Assembly: GCA_021773195.1 (NCBI GenBank) | Contig: JAJFKN010000021.1 | Location: 1 to 50,075 of the forward strand | Length of the DNA stretch: 50,075 nucleotides | Reading direction: 5' to 3' | From: Gammaproteobacteria bacterium | GTDB lineage: Bacteria > Pseudomonadota > Gammaproteobacteria > JAKBBU01 | In this document: positions 30,319-38,787 of the stretch, piece by piece | Layout: the number at the start of each line of letters is the position of its first letter | Position numbering within the stretch: the stretch's first letter is position 1 | Translations under genes and position numbers: made by a program | Notes under the pieces: model-generated | Databases searched by the model: none | What the model saw: the letters and a program-made list of their open reading frames with translations, nothing else | What the model was told of the DNA's origin: nothing

Positions 30319-31824
30319 ATGTCCGATAATCAAGAGCAAAGCGCTCCTATGGAGCAGACCGTCATAGAGCAATTGCCCTTTGCCTATGCTAAACGTCACG
30401 GGGTCCTCATCAGTGACCTTGCCGATGACTTTGTGGCTATTACCCATCGCCCTCGCCCGGATAAGCTGGCCTTGGTGGAAATCCGTCGCCGTTTAGGTAA
30501 ACCCATTAAGCTACAAGAAGTCACAGCGGAAGAATTTGAAACTATCCTGACGAAAACCTTTGAGACCGACTCATCAAAAACCATGAAAATGGCCCAAGAT
30601 ATCGGTGAAGAAATGGATTTGTCCCAGCTCATTAATGATTTACCTAAAACAGAAGATCTCCTGGATACCAGCGATGATGCACCCATCATCCGCTTACTCA
30701 ATGCTCTCTTTACTGAAGCCATCAAAAAAATGGCCTCTGACATCCACATTGAAACCTTTGAAGATCGTTTAGTCGTGCGTTACCGCATCGATGGCATCTT
30801 ACAAGAAATATTAGAACCTCAACGGGTATTAGCGCCTTTAATTACATCACGCATTAAAGTAATGGCAAAAATGGACATCGCTGAAAAGCGTTTGCCACAA
30901 GATGGACGTATCGCTCTGAAAATTGCTGGGCGCTCCGTTGATGTTCGGGTTTCCACCATGCCTACCGCTCATGGTGAACGCATCGTCATGCGTTTGTTGG
31001 ATAAGCAAGCCGCCCGCTTAGATATTGCTAAACTGGGCATGCTAGACAAAGACGCCAAGATCATGCGCGATATTATTATGCGCCCCCACGGCATTATCTT
31101 AGTCACAGGTCCAACAGGTTCTGGTAAAACCACTACACTCTATGCTGTTTTAACGGAATTAAATCAAGCCACCCGCAATATCCTTACGGTAGAAGATCCC
31201 ATCGAGTATCATTTACCGGGCATCGGACAAACCCAAGTAAATTCCAAAGTAGATATGACTTTTGCTAAAGGGTTGCGAGCCATGTTACGCCAAGATCCTG
31301 ACGTGGTCATGGTGGGTGAAATTCGTGACGTAGAAACAGCACAAATTGCTGTACAAGCGAGTTTAACCGGTCACTTAGTCCTATCCACTTTACATACTAA
31401 CAGTGCCGTAGGCGCCATTACTCGTTTAAAAGATATGGGCGTAGATTCATTCTTAATTGCTTCTAGCTTAATTGCTGTGTTGGCCCAACGCCTTGTGCGA
31501 GTACTCTGTGACAATTGCAAGGAAGCAGCCAAAGCCACCGCCAGCGAATGTGCGGTTATGGAATTAGACCCCAGTAATCCACCTATCATTCATCACAATA
31601 AGGGCTGTAGTGTATGTAATGACTTGGGCTATAAAGGCCGTATGGGGCTGTATGAATTAATCCCCATCGATGCGACCTTAACAGAAATGATTCATAATAA
31701 TGACAATGAACAAACCATGTTGTCTCATGCCCGTAAAGAATGCCCCAGTATGCGTCAGGATGGTATTGCAAAGGTATTGAAGGGCGAGACTACTTTGGAA
31801 GAAATCTTACGTGTCACAAATTAG
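30319..31824 (+). CDS. gspE: Type II secretion ATPase GspE
   Basis: A 501-residue secretion ATPase. Walker A GPTGSGKTTT, Asp box VEDPIEY, Walker B MVGEIRD and His box are in order. The tetracysteine zinc domain (CDNC ... CSVC) is near residues 395-435. The N1 domain binds GspL in other systems. It powers pseudopilus growth from the cytoplasmic face. Start ATG is 42 bases after gspD; gspF follows at 12 bases. Confidence 0.97.
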   Translation: MSDNQEQSAPMEQTVIEQLPFAYAKRHGVLISDLADDFVAITHRPRPDKLALVEIRRRLGKPIKLQEVTAEEFETILTKTFETDSSKTMKMAQDIGEEMDLSQLINDLPKTEDLLDTSDDAPIIRLLNALFTEAIKKMASDIHIETFEDRLVVRYRIDGILQEILEPQRVLAPLITSRIKVMAKMDIAEKRLPQDGRIALKIAGRSVDVRVSTMPTAHGERIVMRLLDKQAARLDIAKLGMLDKDAKIMRDIIMRPHGIILVTGPTGSGKTTTLYAVLTELNQATRNILTVEDPIEYHLPGIGQTQVNSKVDMTFAKGLRAMLRQDPDVVMVGEIRDVETAQIAVQASLTGHLVLSTLHTNSAVGAITRLKDMGVDSFLIASSLIAVLAQRLVRVLCDNCKEAAKATASECAVMELDPSNPPIIHHNKGCSVCNDLGYKGRMGLYELIPIDATLTEMIHNNDNEQTMLSHARKECPSMRQDGIAKVLKGETTLEEILRVTN

Positions 31825-31836
31825 TGGAACTGAAAC

Positions 31837-33057
31837 ATGGCTGCATTTAATTACATTGCATTAAATCCCAAAGGCCAAGAAGTCAAAGGCGTCTTGGAAG
31901 GTGATTCCGAGCGTCAAATCAGAACGCAACTGCGCGCCCAAAGCATGACACCTTTAGAAGTTAAACCTGTAAAAAGAGAATCTTCCACCACCGAAGGGAA
32001 ATTTTCTCTGCAATTCAAAGCAAAATTAACTGTAACGGATTTAGCTCTCATCACACGGCAGATGGCTACTTTACTGGGCGCAGGTATTCCCTTAGAAGAA
32101 GTATTGTTTGGTGTGGCTGAACAAACAGAAAAACCCAAAGTAAAAAGCATCATACTGGGTGTACGTGCTAAAGTACTTGAAGGTTATACCTTAGCTGATG
32201 GATTAGGTGAGTTCCCCCAATCCTTTACTAACTTGTACCGTTCAACCGTAGCAGCGGGGGAACAATCAGGACACTTGGATATCGTTCTGAACCGCCTAGC
32301 CGATTACACAGAGCAACAATACGAAACAAAGAAAAAAGTTCAACAAGCAATGATTTACCCCATTATCATGACCATTGTATCCATCGCAATTCTAGTTTTC
32401 CTAATGATTTTTGTGGTACCTAAAATGGTAGGGGTCTTCACCAGCACCCACCAAACACTACCCGGCTCTACGCAATTCCTAATCAGCATCAGTGACTTCA
32501 TTAAAAGTTATGGTCTCTATCTGGCTGGCATCATAGTAGTAGGCATCTACTTCTTTCGACGCTCATTAAAACGTAGTCCAGAATTCCGCGCAGGCTTTCA
32601 CAAATTTATATTAAAAGTACCTGTTATCGGCAATGCAATCAAAGTAGTTAATACCGCTCGTTATGCACGCACCTTTGGTATATTATCATCGGCAGGCGTA
32701 CCTGTTTTGGAAGCTATGCGCATTTCTGCAGAATTGGTGACAAACATCCCCATGCGCAACGCTTTAGATATAGCCACTGGCCAAGTTCGAGAAGGCACCC
32801 ATATCAATCGTGCATTGAAGCAAACCACTTATTTCCCCCCTATGAGTATTCACTTAATTGCTAGCGGCGAATCCTCAGGTAAATTAGAAGATATGCTGGA
32901 GCGAGCCGCTAACAATCAAGAGCGTGAAGTACGAGGCTTGATTGACAGCGTGCTAACCCTTTTTGAGCCCATCTTGATTCTTGTCATGGGGGCTATTGTG
33001 TTATTTATTGTATTAGCTATTATGTTACCTATATTTGGTATGGACCAATATGGATAA
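31837..33057 (+). CDS. gspF: Type II secretion inner-membrane platform protein GspF
   Basis: A 406-residue polytopic protein with two GspF/PilC repeats (LALITRQMATLLGAGIPLEE and ARYARTFGILSSAGVPVLEA) and three membrane segments, near residues 170-190, 220-240 and 375-400. It forms the platform centre under GspE. Length is that of the family. Confidence 0.97.
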   Translation: MAAFNYIALNPKGQEVKGVLEGDSERQIRTQLRAQSMTPLEVKPVKRESSTTEGKFSLQFKAKLTVTDLALITRQMATLLGAGIPLEEVLFGVAEQTEKPKVKSIILGVRAKVLEGYTLADGLGEFPQSFTNLYRSTVAAGEQSGHLDIVLNRLADYTEQQYETKKKVQQAMIYPIIMTIVSIAILVFLMIFVVPKMVGVFTSTHQTLPGSTQFLISISDFIKSYGLYLAGIIVVGIYFFRRSLKRSPEFRAGFHKFILKVPVIGNAIKVVNTARYARTFGILSSAGVPVLEAMRISAELVTNIPMRNALDIATGQVREGTHINRALKQTTYFPPMSIHLIASGESSGKLEDMLERAANNQEREVRGLIDSVLTLFEPILILVMGAIVLFIVLAIMLPIFGMDQYG

Positions 33058-33106
33058 TCATCCGGTTTCTAGAAAGCCACTTAACAACTTAGAGTGAGTA
33101 TGTGAA

Positions 33107-33583
33107 ATGATGAACTACCTAACTGCAAGAAACCCAAAGCAACGGGGTTTCACCTTGATTGAAATTATGGTGGTCGTGGTGATCATGGGTATTTTGGCAG
33201 CCATAGTGGTGCCAAAAATCATGAGCCGCCCAGACCAAGCCAAAGTCGTAAAGGCGAAACAGGATGTATTAGCCATCCAAAGTGCTTTAGACCTTTATAA
33301 ATTAGACAATGGTGAATACCCATCAACGGATCAAGGGTTGCAAGCTTTAGTGCAAAAACCCAGCTCTGGCGATGCTCCAGCCAATTGGAAAGCCGGCGGT
33401 TATTTGAAAGAATTGCCTAAGGATCCTTGGAACCGCGCTTACCATTACATAAACCCTGGCTCCCATAATCCCGATGGCGTAGATGTCTTCACCTATGGTG
33501 CTAATGGTAAACAGGGTGGCACGGGCTATAACGTCACCATTGGTAATTGGACAGCCACATCTGATGGTAATGATAACCAATAG
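33107..33583 (+). CDS. gspG: Major pseudopilin GspG with altered C-terminal calcium loop
   Basis: A 158-residue prepilin with leader MMNYLTARNPKQRG cut before FTLIEIMVVVVIMGILAAIV; Glu5 of the mature protein is kept. It has the GspG body (YPSTDQGLQALVQKP, PKDPWNRAYHYINPG). In the usual C-terminal loop, acidic residues of the text GADG..GGEG.DADIG bind calcium; here it reads GANGKQGGTGYNVTIGNW, with none of these acids. Main subunit of the pseudopilus. The second ATG at 33110 is an equal start choice. Confidence 0.95.
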   Translation: MMNYLTARNPKQRGFTLIEIMVVVVIMGILAAIVVPKIMSRPDQAKVVKAKQDVLAIQSALDLYKLDNGEYPSTDQGLQALVQKPSSGDAPANWKAGGYLKELPKDPWNRAYHYINPGSHNPDGVDVFTYGANGKQGGTGYNVTIGNWTATSDGNDNQ

Positions 33584-34157
33584 ACTAGCTTACTCAAAAT
33601 CTAAGCTCGCTATGGCCAAAGGTCATGGCGGGTTTACTCTCATTGAAATCTTGGTCGTCTTAGTCATTATGTCAATCTTGGCTACCGTAGCTGTATTGGC
33701 CATAGGCGATACAGCCCGTACCTCCAAAATTGAAAGCATTGCTGAACGGTTGTCTCTTGTAATTCCAGCTGCCGAGCAACAAGCCATATTACAACCCGCA
33801 CAAATTGGCCTTGCCTTTAATGATCAAGGCCTTGGCTTTTACCAATATAAAATTAACGCCGATACCCAAGAAGGCTACTGGCAAGTGCTTGGGGGCGATA
33901 ATGTTTTTAAATTTATTGATATCCCTAAATATGTCATTGTCAAAATTGCCTTACAACAATACGCTGATGTGGACCTAACTGCCTACGATGCAAAAATAAA
34001 ACCGGATATTTTACTTTTATCCAGCGGCGACATTTCGGCTTTTACTATGACTTTAAGTTTAAAGGGAGAAGAGCACCCCCGATACATTATTACCGGTCAA
34101 CAAAATGGTAAAATTGAATTAACTCGGGTGATGAAAGGGGCTGGCAGTGGGTCATAA
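33570..34157 (+). CDS. gspH: Minor pseudopilin GspH
   Basis: A prepilin with cleavage site GG|FTLIEILVVLVIMSILA, followed by a GspH-type beta domain. The frame is open further upstream inside gspG. I choose the ATG at 33570, which overlaps the gspG stop by 14 bases and gives a 21-residue leader; the ATG at 33612 (leader MAKGHGG) is the main alternative. Neither has a strong ribosome-binding site. It is one of the minor pseudopilins at or near the pseudopilus tip. Confidence 0.88.
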   Translation: MITNRLAYSKSKLAMAKGHGGFTLIEILVVLVIMSILATVAVLAIGDTARTSKIESIAERLSLVIPAAEQQAILQPAQIGLAFNDQGLGFYQYKINADTQEGYWQVLGGDNVFKFIDIPKYVIVKIALQQYADVDLTAYDAKIKPDILLLSSGDISAFTMTLSLKGEEHPRYIITGQQNGKIELTRVMKGAGSGS

Positions 34158-34536
34158 AAAAACATCATCACACAGAGGGTTCACCCTAATTGAAGTCTTG
34201 ATAGCTTTAGCCATTATTGCTATTTCATTCACCGCAGTTTTACAAGCCATCAATGCTAATACACGCAATATCAGTTATATAAAGGATAAAACAACCGCCA
34301 GTTTCGTGGCCCAGGAAATCATTGCTAAAGTCCAATTAGATATTATTAAGATTCCAAAATCTGCCGATAAGCTAGGCACCAGCCGGATGCTGGATCGCAC
34401 ATGGTACTGGCATGTCAGTGTTGAGCCTACAAGTAACATACAATTGGATGAAATTGTCGTTAAAGTAGGGCCTACAGAAGAAGGGTCAGCTCTGATTACT
34501 TTGGATGCCTACAGAAGGAGTAAACCTGATGAATAA
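34147..34536 (+). CDS. gspI: Minor pseudopilin GspI
   Basis: A 129-residue prepilin with leader MGHKKTSSHRG before FTLIEVLIALAIIAIS. GTG start inside the gspH end (11-base overlap). GspI nucleates the tip complex with GspJ and GspK. The length is normal for the family. Confidence 0.93.
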   Translation: MGHKKTSSHRGFTLIEVLIALAIIAISFTAVLQAINANTRNISYIKDKTTASFVAQEIIAKVQLDIIKIPKSADKLGTSRMLDRTWYWHVSVEPTSNIQLDEIVVKVGPTEEGSALITLDAYRRSKPDE

Positions 34537-35200
34537 GCAAAAGGGTTTTACTCTAATGGAAATTATCGTGGCCATGTTTGTCTTTTCCATTCTTTCTATC
34601 ATTATGGTCATGGGCATGCAACGTATATTTTCCACCCGCGATGCCATTCAGCAACAATTAGATAACCTGGGGGAAATCCAGATTACCATGCTCACTCTGC
34701 GGCGTGACTTGGAACAAGTAATCGATCGGCCTGTGAATAACACACAAGGCAAAACAGACCCTTCTTTTCTAGGAGACAAAAATAGCATTACGTTCACACG
34801 CAGTGGTTATGTTAACCCCTTTGGGTTGGCTCGTCGCAGTACCATGCAACGAATCAGTTATTCCGCATCAGGTACGGGTATCGAGAGGACCACCTGGCCG
34901 GTACTGGATCAAACACCTGATAGTACCTCAGATTCGGAAATTCTTTCAGATCAAGTGCAATCCATCAGCTTCCGCTATATGGATGAAAAAGGTAAATACA
35001 CAAATATTTGGCCACCGAAGACCAAGAAGAATCAATCTACGTCATCAACGGAAGCCGCCTTCCCAAAAGCCATAATTGTAACTTTGCAGTTACCCCAGGG
35101 CGAATTACGTTTATTAATACCCGTTCAAGCCACATCTCTTGCTTCGCAACAATCTGATAATGGTACTTCAAACGATGATACTAGCAACAGCAGCAATTAA
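34529..35200 (+). CDS. gspJ: Minor pseudopilin GspJ
   Basis: A prepilin with a short leader MNKQKG before FTLMEIIVAMFVFSIL. The ATG at 34529 has AGAAGGAG eight bases upstream and overlaps the gspI stop; an upstream in-frame start at 34505 is not needed. The C-terminus ends in a Ser/Asn/Asp-rich tail of about 20 residues, echoing the acidic insertions of the next gene. Confidence 0.94.
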   Translation: MNKQKGFTLMEIIVAMFVFSILSIIMVMGMQRIFSTRDAIQQQLDNLGEIQITMLTLRRDLEQVIDRPVNNTQGKTDPSFLGDKNSITFTRSGYVNPFGLARRSTMQRISYSASGTGIERTTWPVLDQTPDSTSDSEILSDQVQSISFRYMDEKGKYTNIWPPKTKKNQSTSSTEAAFPKAIIVTLQLPQGELRLLIPVQATSLASQQSDNGTSNDDTSNSSN

Positions 35201-36686
35201 ACAAAGAGGGGCGGCTCTCATTACTGCCCTCCTTCTCATGACCTTAGTGGCCGCAGCCGCTACGGCCATTGCTGTACGTCAGGAAATTAGTATTAAGCGA
35301 ACCCAACAATTACTTGTCACCAACCAATCTTTTGATTATGCCCAATATGTTAATGATTGGGCAGCAGAAAAACTCATTGACGATTGGAAGAAATCCAAGG
35401 ATGGCAGTATGGGTAGCTCTTCCAAAGTAGTGGACTTCTTCCCCATCGTATTCACCAAAACCATTAATGGCTACCACATCAAAGGTGAAATTCTCGATGC
35501 CCAGGCGCTGTTTAATATAAACAGCCTGACAGACAAAAAAAATCAAGAAGTCTTTGAACGCTTAATTGAAAACCTTGATCCTGAGATGGACAAAAAACAA
35601 ATAAAACAAGTGACTTTAGCAGTGGCCCAGTGGATTGCGAGCCCTAGCCAACTGTTAGCTTTGCAAAGCAGCAGCCAAGTAAAAGATTCTATAGACAGTC
35701 AAGATACTGATGATGCCGATTCCGATAGCACCGATTCCGACAGCGATGCCGATGACAATGGGGATAGCAAAGATGACAGTGATTCAACCGTCGGCACAGC
35801 CCCCCCCGATGACAATAAAGTAAAAGATTCCAATCAGGACAGTTCCACACAAAATGGTAACAATGACAACGATGATGCGGGTGATAATGGCAGTGACGAT
35901 AAAAGTAGCGATGATGACAAAAGCGGCGATGACCAACAAGACACTGAAAAGAAAGCCAAGGGCACTTGGGATAATTATTATTTAAAACAAAAACCCCCTT
36001 ATTCAGCGCCCCACCGTCCTATGGCTAAAGCCAGTGAAATACGTTTAGTCCATGGCATTACACAGGAACTTTACAGCAAGTTAGCCCCTTATATTGTGGC
36101 CTTGCCCACGAATAAGGCCGCTATCAATGTTAATACAGCTCCCGAACTCCTCTTAATGGCCATCGGTAAAAAAATGACAAAAACCACGGCGGAATTTATT
36201 ATAGATGACCGTGCGGATTCCCCTTACACTTCAGTGGCTAATTTCCAAAAAAGCTCCAACCTGACTAATGTTGTTATAGACAGCAGCTTAATTTCCATAT
36301 CCAGTGACTATTTCTTGGTAAAAGCCACCATCACTAAAGACCATCAAACCCTTACTCTCATTACTTTAATGCAACGTACCAGTGGAGCTGGGCAAACCTC
36401 CGATACCACCAAATCCAGCGATGATGACACTGATAGTAGTGATAACGACGATGACAGTGACAGCAGTGACAGTAACGGCAGCAACGACAGCAACGACAGC
36501 AGCGACAGTAACACCAGTAACCAAACGGATCAGGGCCCATTAAGCAGTGACAGTAGCAACAGCACTGACAGTAGTAATCAAACTAATGGCCAAGACCAAG
36601 AAAATAGCCTTTCTGACGATACCGATAGTAAAACCGCCGGCAAGCAAAAAGCCACCATCAATGTATTTTGGCAATCCATCAATTAA
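35175..36686 (+). CDS. gspK: Minor pseudopilin GspK with two Ser/Asp-rich insertions
   Basis: GspK caps the pseudopilus tip. The leader MILATAAIKQRG precedes AALITALLLMTLVAAAATAIAV; it lacks Glu5 as GspK does. Core text (LDAQALFNINSL, INVNTAPELLLMAIG) confirms the family. About 503 residues is much longer than the usual ~320. The excess consists of two low-complexity acidic segments: nt ~35685-35955 inside the alpha domain and nt ~36395-36640 near the C-terminus, both built from D, S, N, Q and G with many SD/DS pairs. The start overlaps gspJ by 26 bases; the ATG at 35160 or TTG at 35139 are alternatives. Confidence 0.92.
   Translation: MILATAAIKQRGAALITALLLMTLVAAAATAIAVRQEISIKRTQQLLVTNQSFDYAQYVNDWAAEKLIDDWKKSKDGSMGSSSKVVDFFPIVFTKTINGYHIKGEILDAQALFNINSLTDKKNQEVFERLIENLDPEMDKKQIKQVTLAVAQWIASPSQLLALQSSSQVKDSIDSQDTDDADSDSTDSDSDADDNGDSKDDSDSTVGTAPPDDNKVKDSNQDSSTQNGNNDNDDAGDNGSDDKSSDDDKSGDDQQDTEKKAKGTWDNYYLKQKPPYSAPHRPMAKASEIRLVHGITQELYSKLAPYIVALPTNKAAINVNTAPELLLMAIGKKMTKTTAEFIIDDRADSPYTSVANFQKSSNLTNVVIDSSLISISSDYFLVKATITKDHQTLTLITLMQRTSGAGQTSDTTKSSDDDTDSSDNDDDSDSSDSNGSNDSNDSSDSNTSNQTDQGPLSSDSSNSTDSSNQTNGQDQENSLSDDTDSKTAGKQKATINVFWQSIN
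35685..35955 (+). repeat. Ser/Asp-rich segment 1 within gspK
   Basis: About 90 codons of almost only Asp, Ser, Asn, Gln, Gly and Lys, with repeated GAT/GAC-AGC/AGT pairs. It interrupts the GspK alpha-domain between 'QWIASPSQLLAL' and 'GTWDNYYLKQKPPY'. Nothing like it is present in the other gsp genes of this locus apart from the short tail of gspJ. Confidence 0.8.
36395..36640 (+). repeat. Ser/Asp-rich segment 2 within gspK
   Basis: About 80 codons of Asp/Ser/Asn (many SDSND-type pairs) between the final GspK strand 'TLITLMQRTSGAG' and a short C-terminal strand 'KATINVFWQSIN'. Confidence 0.8.
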
Positions 36687-36788
36687 CTAGAAACCTTATT
36701 GCAATACTGTGGATCAAATAGGCTTGCTCACAGTTTAAACCACAATATATCAATCAGTTACGAGCCATAATGAATACTGGCTATAAAA

Positions 36789-36817
36789 TTGCTCTATGAG
36801 GTAGAGCCGTTTATACT
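36789..36817 (+). promoter_or_regulatory. Sigma-70 promoter of gspL-gspM
   Basis: TTGCTC (36789-36794) and TATACT (36812-36817) with 17 bases between, 27 bases before the gspL ATG. A small GCTCTA/TAGAGC hairpin overlaps the spacer. The 158-base gspK-gspL gap makes a separate transcript likely. Confidence 0.6.
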
Positions 36818-36844
36818 TAATAGCAGAGAGTAAAAGGGTCCCTC

Positions 36845-38074
36845 ATGTCAGAACAACTCATCATTCGTATTCCTGCCCATCAGGGCCCCGTGGATTGGCT
36901 CATCCGCGACAGTGAAGGTAATGTCACTCAAGGTCCTGAGACTGTGGACAATGCACCCATCCCCGAATTAACCGCTAAATACCATGCCATCGCTCTAGTA
37001 CCCACCAATGCCTTAGCATTAACTCGCGTTATTGTGCCCAAAACCACCCGGGCTAAAATGCTGCAAGCCATCCCTTATATCTTAGAAGACCAAGTAACCG
37101 ATGATTTAGATAATTTGCACTTTGCGATGGGTGACGGTGAAAATCAATCGGGTTATCCTGTGGCTATTATCAACAGCCAACAAATGCAAAACTGGTTAAC
37201 GCCCTACGAACAACAAGGTGTCCATTTCGATTTAATGATTCCGGATGTCTTAGCCCTGCCCTTACAGGAAAACAGTTGGAGTATTTTAATAGAAAACCAA
37301 CACGCTTTAGTACGCACTGGCCCCTGCGATGGTTTTAATGTAGAAGTAGAAAACTTACATACGTTCATTGCTATCAGCTTAGATGAAGCCGCTCAAGAAA
37401 ATCATCTACCCACATCTATAAATATCTATAGTCACGAAAAAATGCTTCCCTTAAAACCTGAAGAATATGAAAATCAAGGGATTGCCGTTCACCAACATAC
37501 TATCCATGGTGATATACTGTCTTGGCATACGGAAGTGATTAACCATCAAGTCCCTCTTAATTTATTACAAGGCGAGTACCGAGCAGACAAACAATACACT
37601 CATATTAAAAAACGTTGGCTTTTAGTCGGTGCTATAGCCGCAGCTTGGTTAGTTATTGGCTTAACTACTCATATCGCACAAATGATTTATTACGGCGCGG
37701 AAAATAGTCATTGGGAAAAACAAGTCAACAATACCTATTTTAAAATATTCCCCAAGGCTACGGAAGTGGTGGATCCCAAAATTCGTGTCCAACGTGAAGT
37801 CCAAACCGTGAGAGACGCTCAGTCGGGCGGTGCTTTTTTAAGTATCTTGTCGGGCGTAGGCCAAGTCATAACGAAGACTCCTCAGGCAAAAGTTCAAAAT
37901 TTATCATTCAGTGATAATAAAATGATTCTTCAAATGGAAGCCAACACATTTGATACACTACAGAAAATTCAAGATCAAATACAAAAATATGGATTAGTAG
38001 TGAAACAAGATAATGCCACCACAAAGGGCAATACAGTCCAAGCCCGCTTCACCATATCGGAGCGCATATCATGA
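36845..38074 (+). CDS. gspL: Type II secretion platform protein GspL
   Basis: A 409-residue protein with a cytoplasmic actin-like domain (residues 1-250), one span (KRWLLVGAIAAAWLVIGLTT) and a periplasmic ferredoxin-like domain. GspL ties GspE to the membrane and binds GspM. AAAGGGT precedes the ATG, and the end overlaps gspM by four bases. Confidence 0.93.
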   Translation: MSEQLIIRIPAHQGPVDWLIRDSEGNVTQGPETVDNAPIPELTAKYHAIALVPTNALALTRVIVPKTTRAKMLQAIPYILEDQVTDDLDNLHFAMGDGENQSGYPVAIINSQQMQNWLTPYEQQGVHFDLMIPDVLALPLQENSWSILIENQHALVRTGPCDGFNVEVENLHTFIAISLDEAAQENHLPTSINIYSHEKMLPLKPEEYENQGIAVHQHTIHGDILSWHTEVINHQVPLNLLQGEYRADKQYTHIKKRWLLVGAIAAAWLVIGLTTHIAQMIYYGAENSHWEKQVNNTYFKIFPKATEVVDPKIRVQREVQTVRDAQSGGAFLSILSGVGQVITKTPQAKVQNLSFSDNKMILQMEANTFDTLQKIQDQIQKYGLVVKQDNATTKGNTVQARFTISERIS

Positions 38075-38556
38075 AAGCTTTGAAAGACTGGTTTGAACAT
38101 CTTTCCGTGCGCGAACAATGGATTACCCTAGGTGGGGGCTCAGCTACTTTACTTGTTATTTTGTATTTCTTTATTTGGACGCCCTTTGCCAATAAAATTG
38201 TTGAATTGCAACAAGACTCTCAAGATAATCACGAGTTAGCCGTATGGATGGAAACCGCTGAAAAACAATTAGCTGCTACAAAAGGTAAAGCCACTAAGGC
38301 CAGTCTTGGCAATCAATCCATGCTCACAGTAGTGGACAACAGCATTAAGCAAGGCATTCTAAAAAACTTCCCAGGCCAAGTATCCCAATCACAAGATAAA
38401 AAAGTCCAAGTAAAATTTGCTAAAGTGCCCTTCGATAACACCATCACATGGCTTATCACCTTATGGAAGGATTATGGTATCCAAGTAGACTCCATGACCA
38501 TTACCCCATTAGCAGAAAAAGGCATGGTACAAGCCACCCTTACCTTAAAATCTTAA
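38071..38556 (+). CDS. gspM: Type II secretion platform protein GspM
   Basis: A 161-residue bitopic protein: short cytoplasmic N-terminus (WFEHLSVREQWITLGGG), span LLVILYFFIWTPF, and a small periplasmic domain. The W..LS.REQ opening is typical of GspM. It stabilises GspL. Its ATG overlaps the gspL stop (ATGA). No gspN or gspO follows. Confidence 0.93.
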   Translation: MKALKDWFEHLSVREQWITLGGGSATLLVILYFFIWTPFANKIVELQQDSQDNHELAVWMETAEKQLAATKGKATKASLGNQSMLTVVDNSIKQGILKNFPGQVSQSQDKKVQVKFAKVPFDNTITWLITLWKDYGIQVDSMTITPLAEKGMVQATLTLKS

Positions 38557-38570
38557 TATTTAAATTAAAG

Positions 38571-38702
38571 TCTACCGGAATGCTACGAAGAATGCCGACG
38601 TGGTGAGCCCTTTAACAAACTCTAGCCAGCAGGGAAACTGGCTAGAAGGCTACAGGGACGTATTAACGCCGTGTTTGATAAAGGGCTCACCAAAGTCGGC
38701 AT
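38571..38702. repeat. Long nested inverted-repeat element between gspM and the Sel1 lipoprotein gene
   Basis: Outer arms 38592-38620 and 38673-38702 (starting ATGCCGAC, including GGTGAGCCCTTTA) are reverse complements with only a few mismatches over about 30 bases. Inside is a perfect 9-bp hairpin TCTAGCCAG / CTGGCTAGA (38621-38629 with 38638-38646). The element carries no open frame of note and lies downstream of gspM. A non-coding structured RNA, a MITE-like insertion or an attenuator are all possible. Confidence 0.7.
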
Positions 38703-38752
38703 TATGTGGTTATCCTCAAAACCCAGGAATACGTTAAGTGCATCCGGCCCAC

Positions 38753-38772
38753 CTCCCCCCGCAGGGGGGGAG
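38753..38772. repeat. G/C hairpin at the 3' side of the Sel1 gene
   Basis: CTCCCCCC and GGGGGGAG (38753-38760, 38765-38772) give an 8-bp stem with a 4-base loop. No T-run follows on either strand, so it is not a canonical terminator; it might still end minus-strand transcription or be a REP-type unit. Confidence 0.5.
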
Positions 38773-38787
38773 ACGTTGAAAGCATTA

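Noticed and set aside
35685..36640. CRISPR-like or satellite array suspected from the GAT/AGC-rich text in gspK
   Set aside because: The repeats are in frame, coding for Ser/Asp, irregular in length and without spacers.
36706..36734. ACTGTG/CACAGT inverted repeat after gspK as a terminator
   Set aside because: The loop is 17 bases, the stem only 6 bp, and no proper T-run follows.
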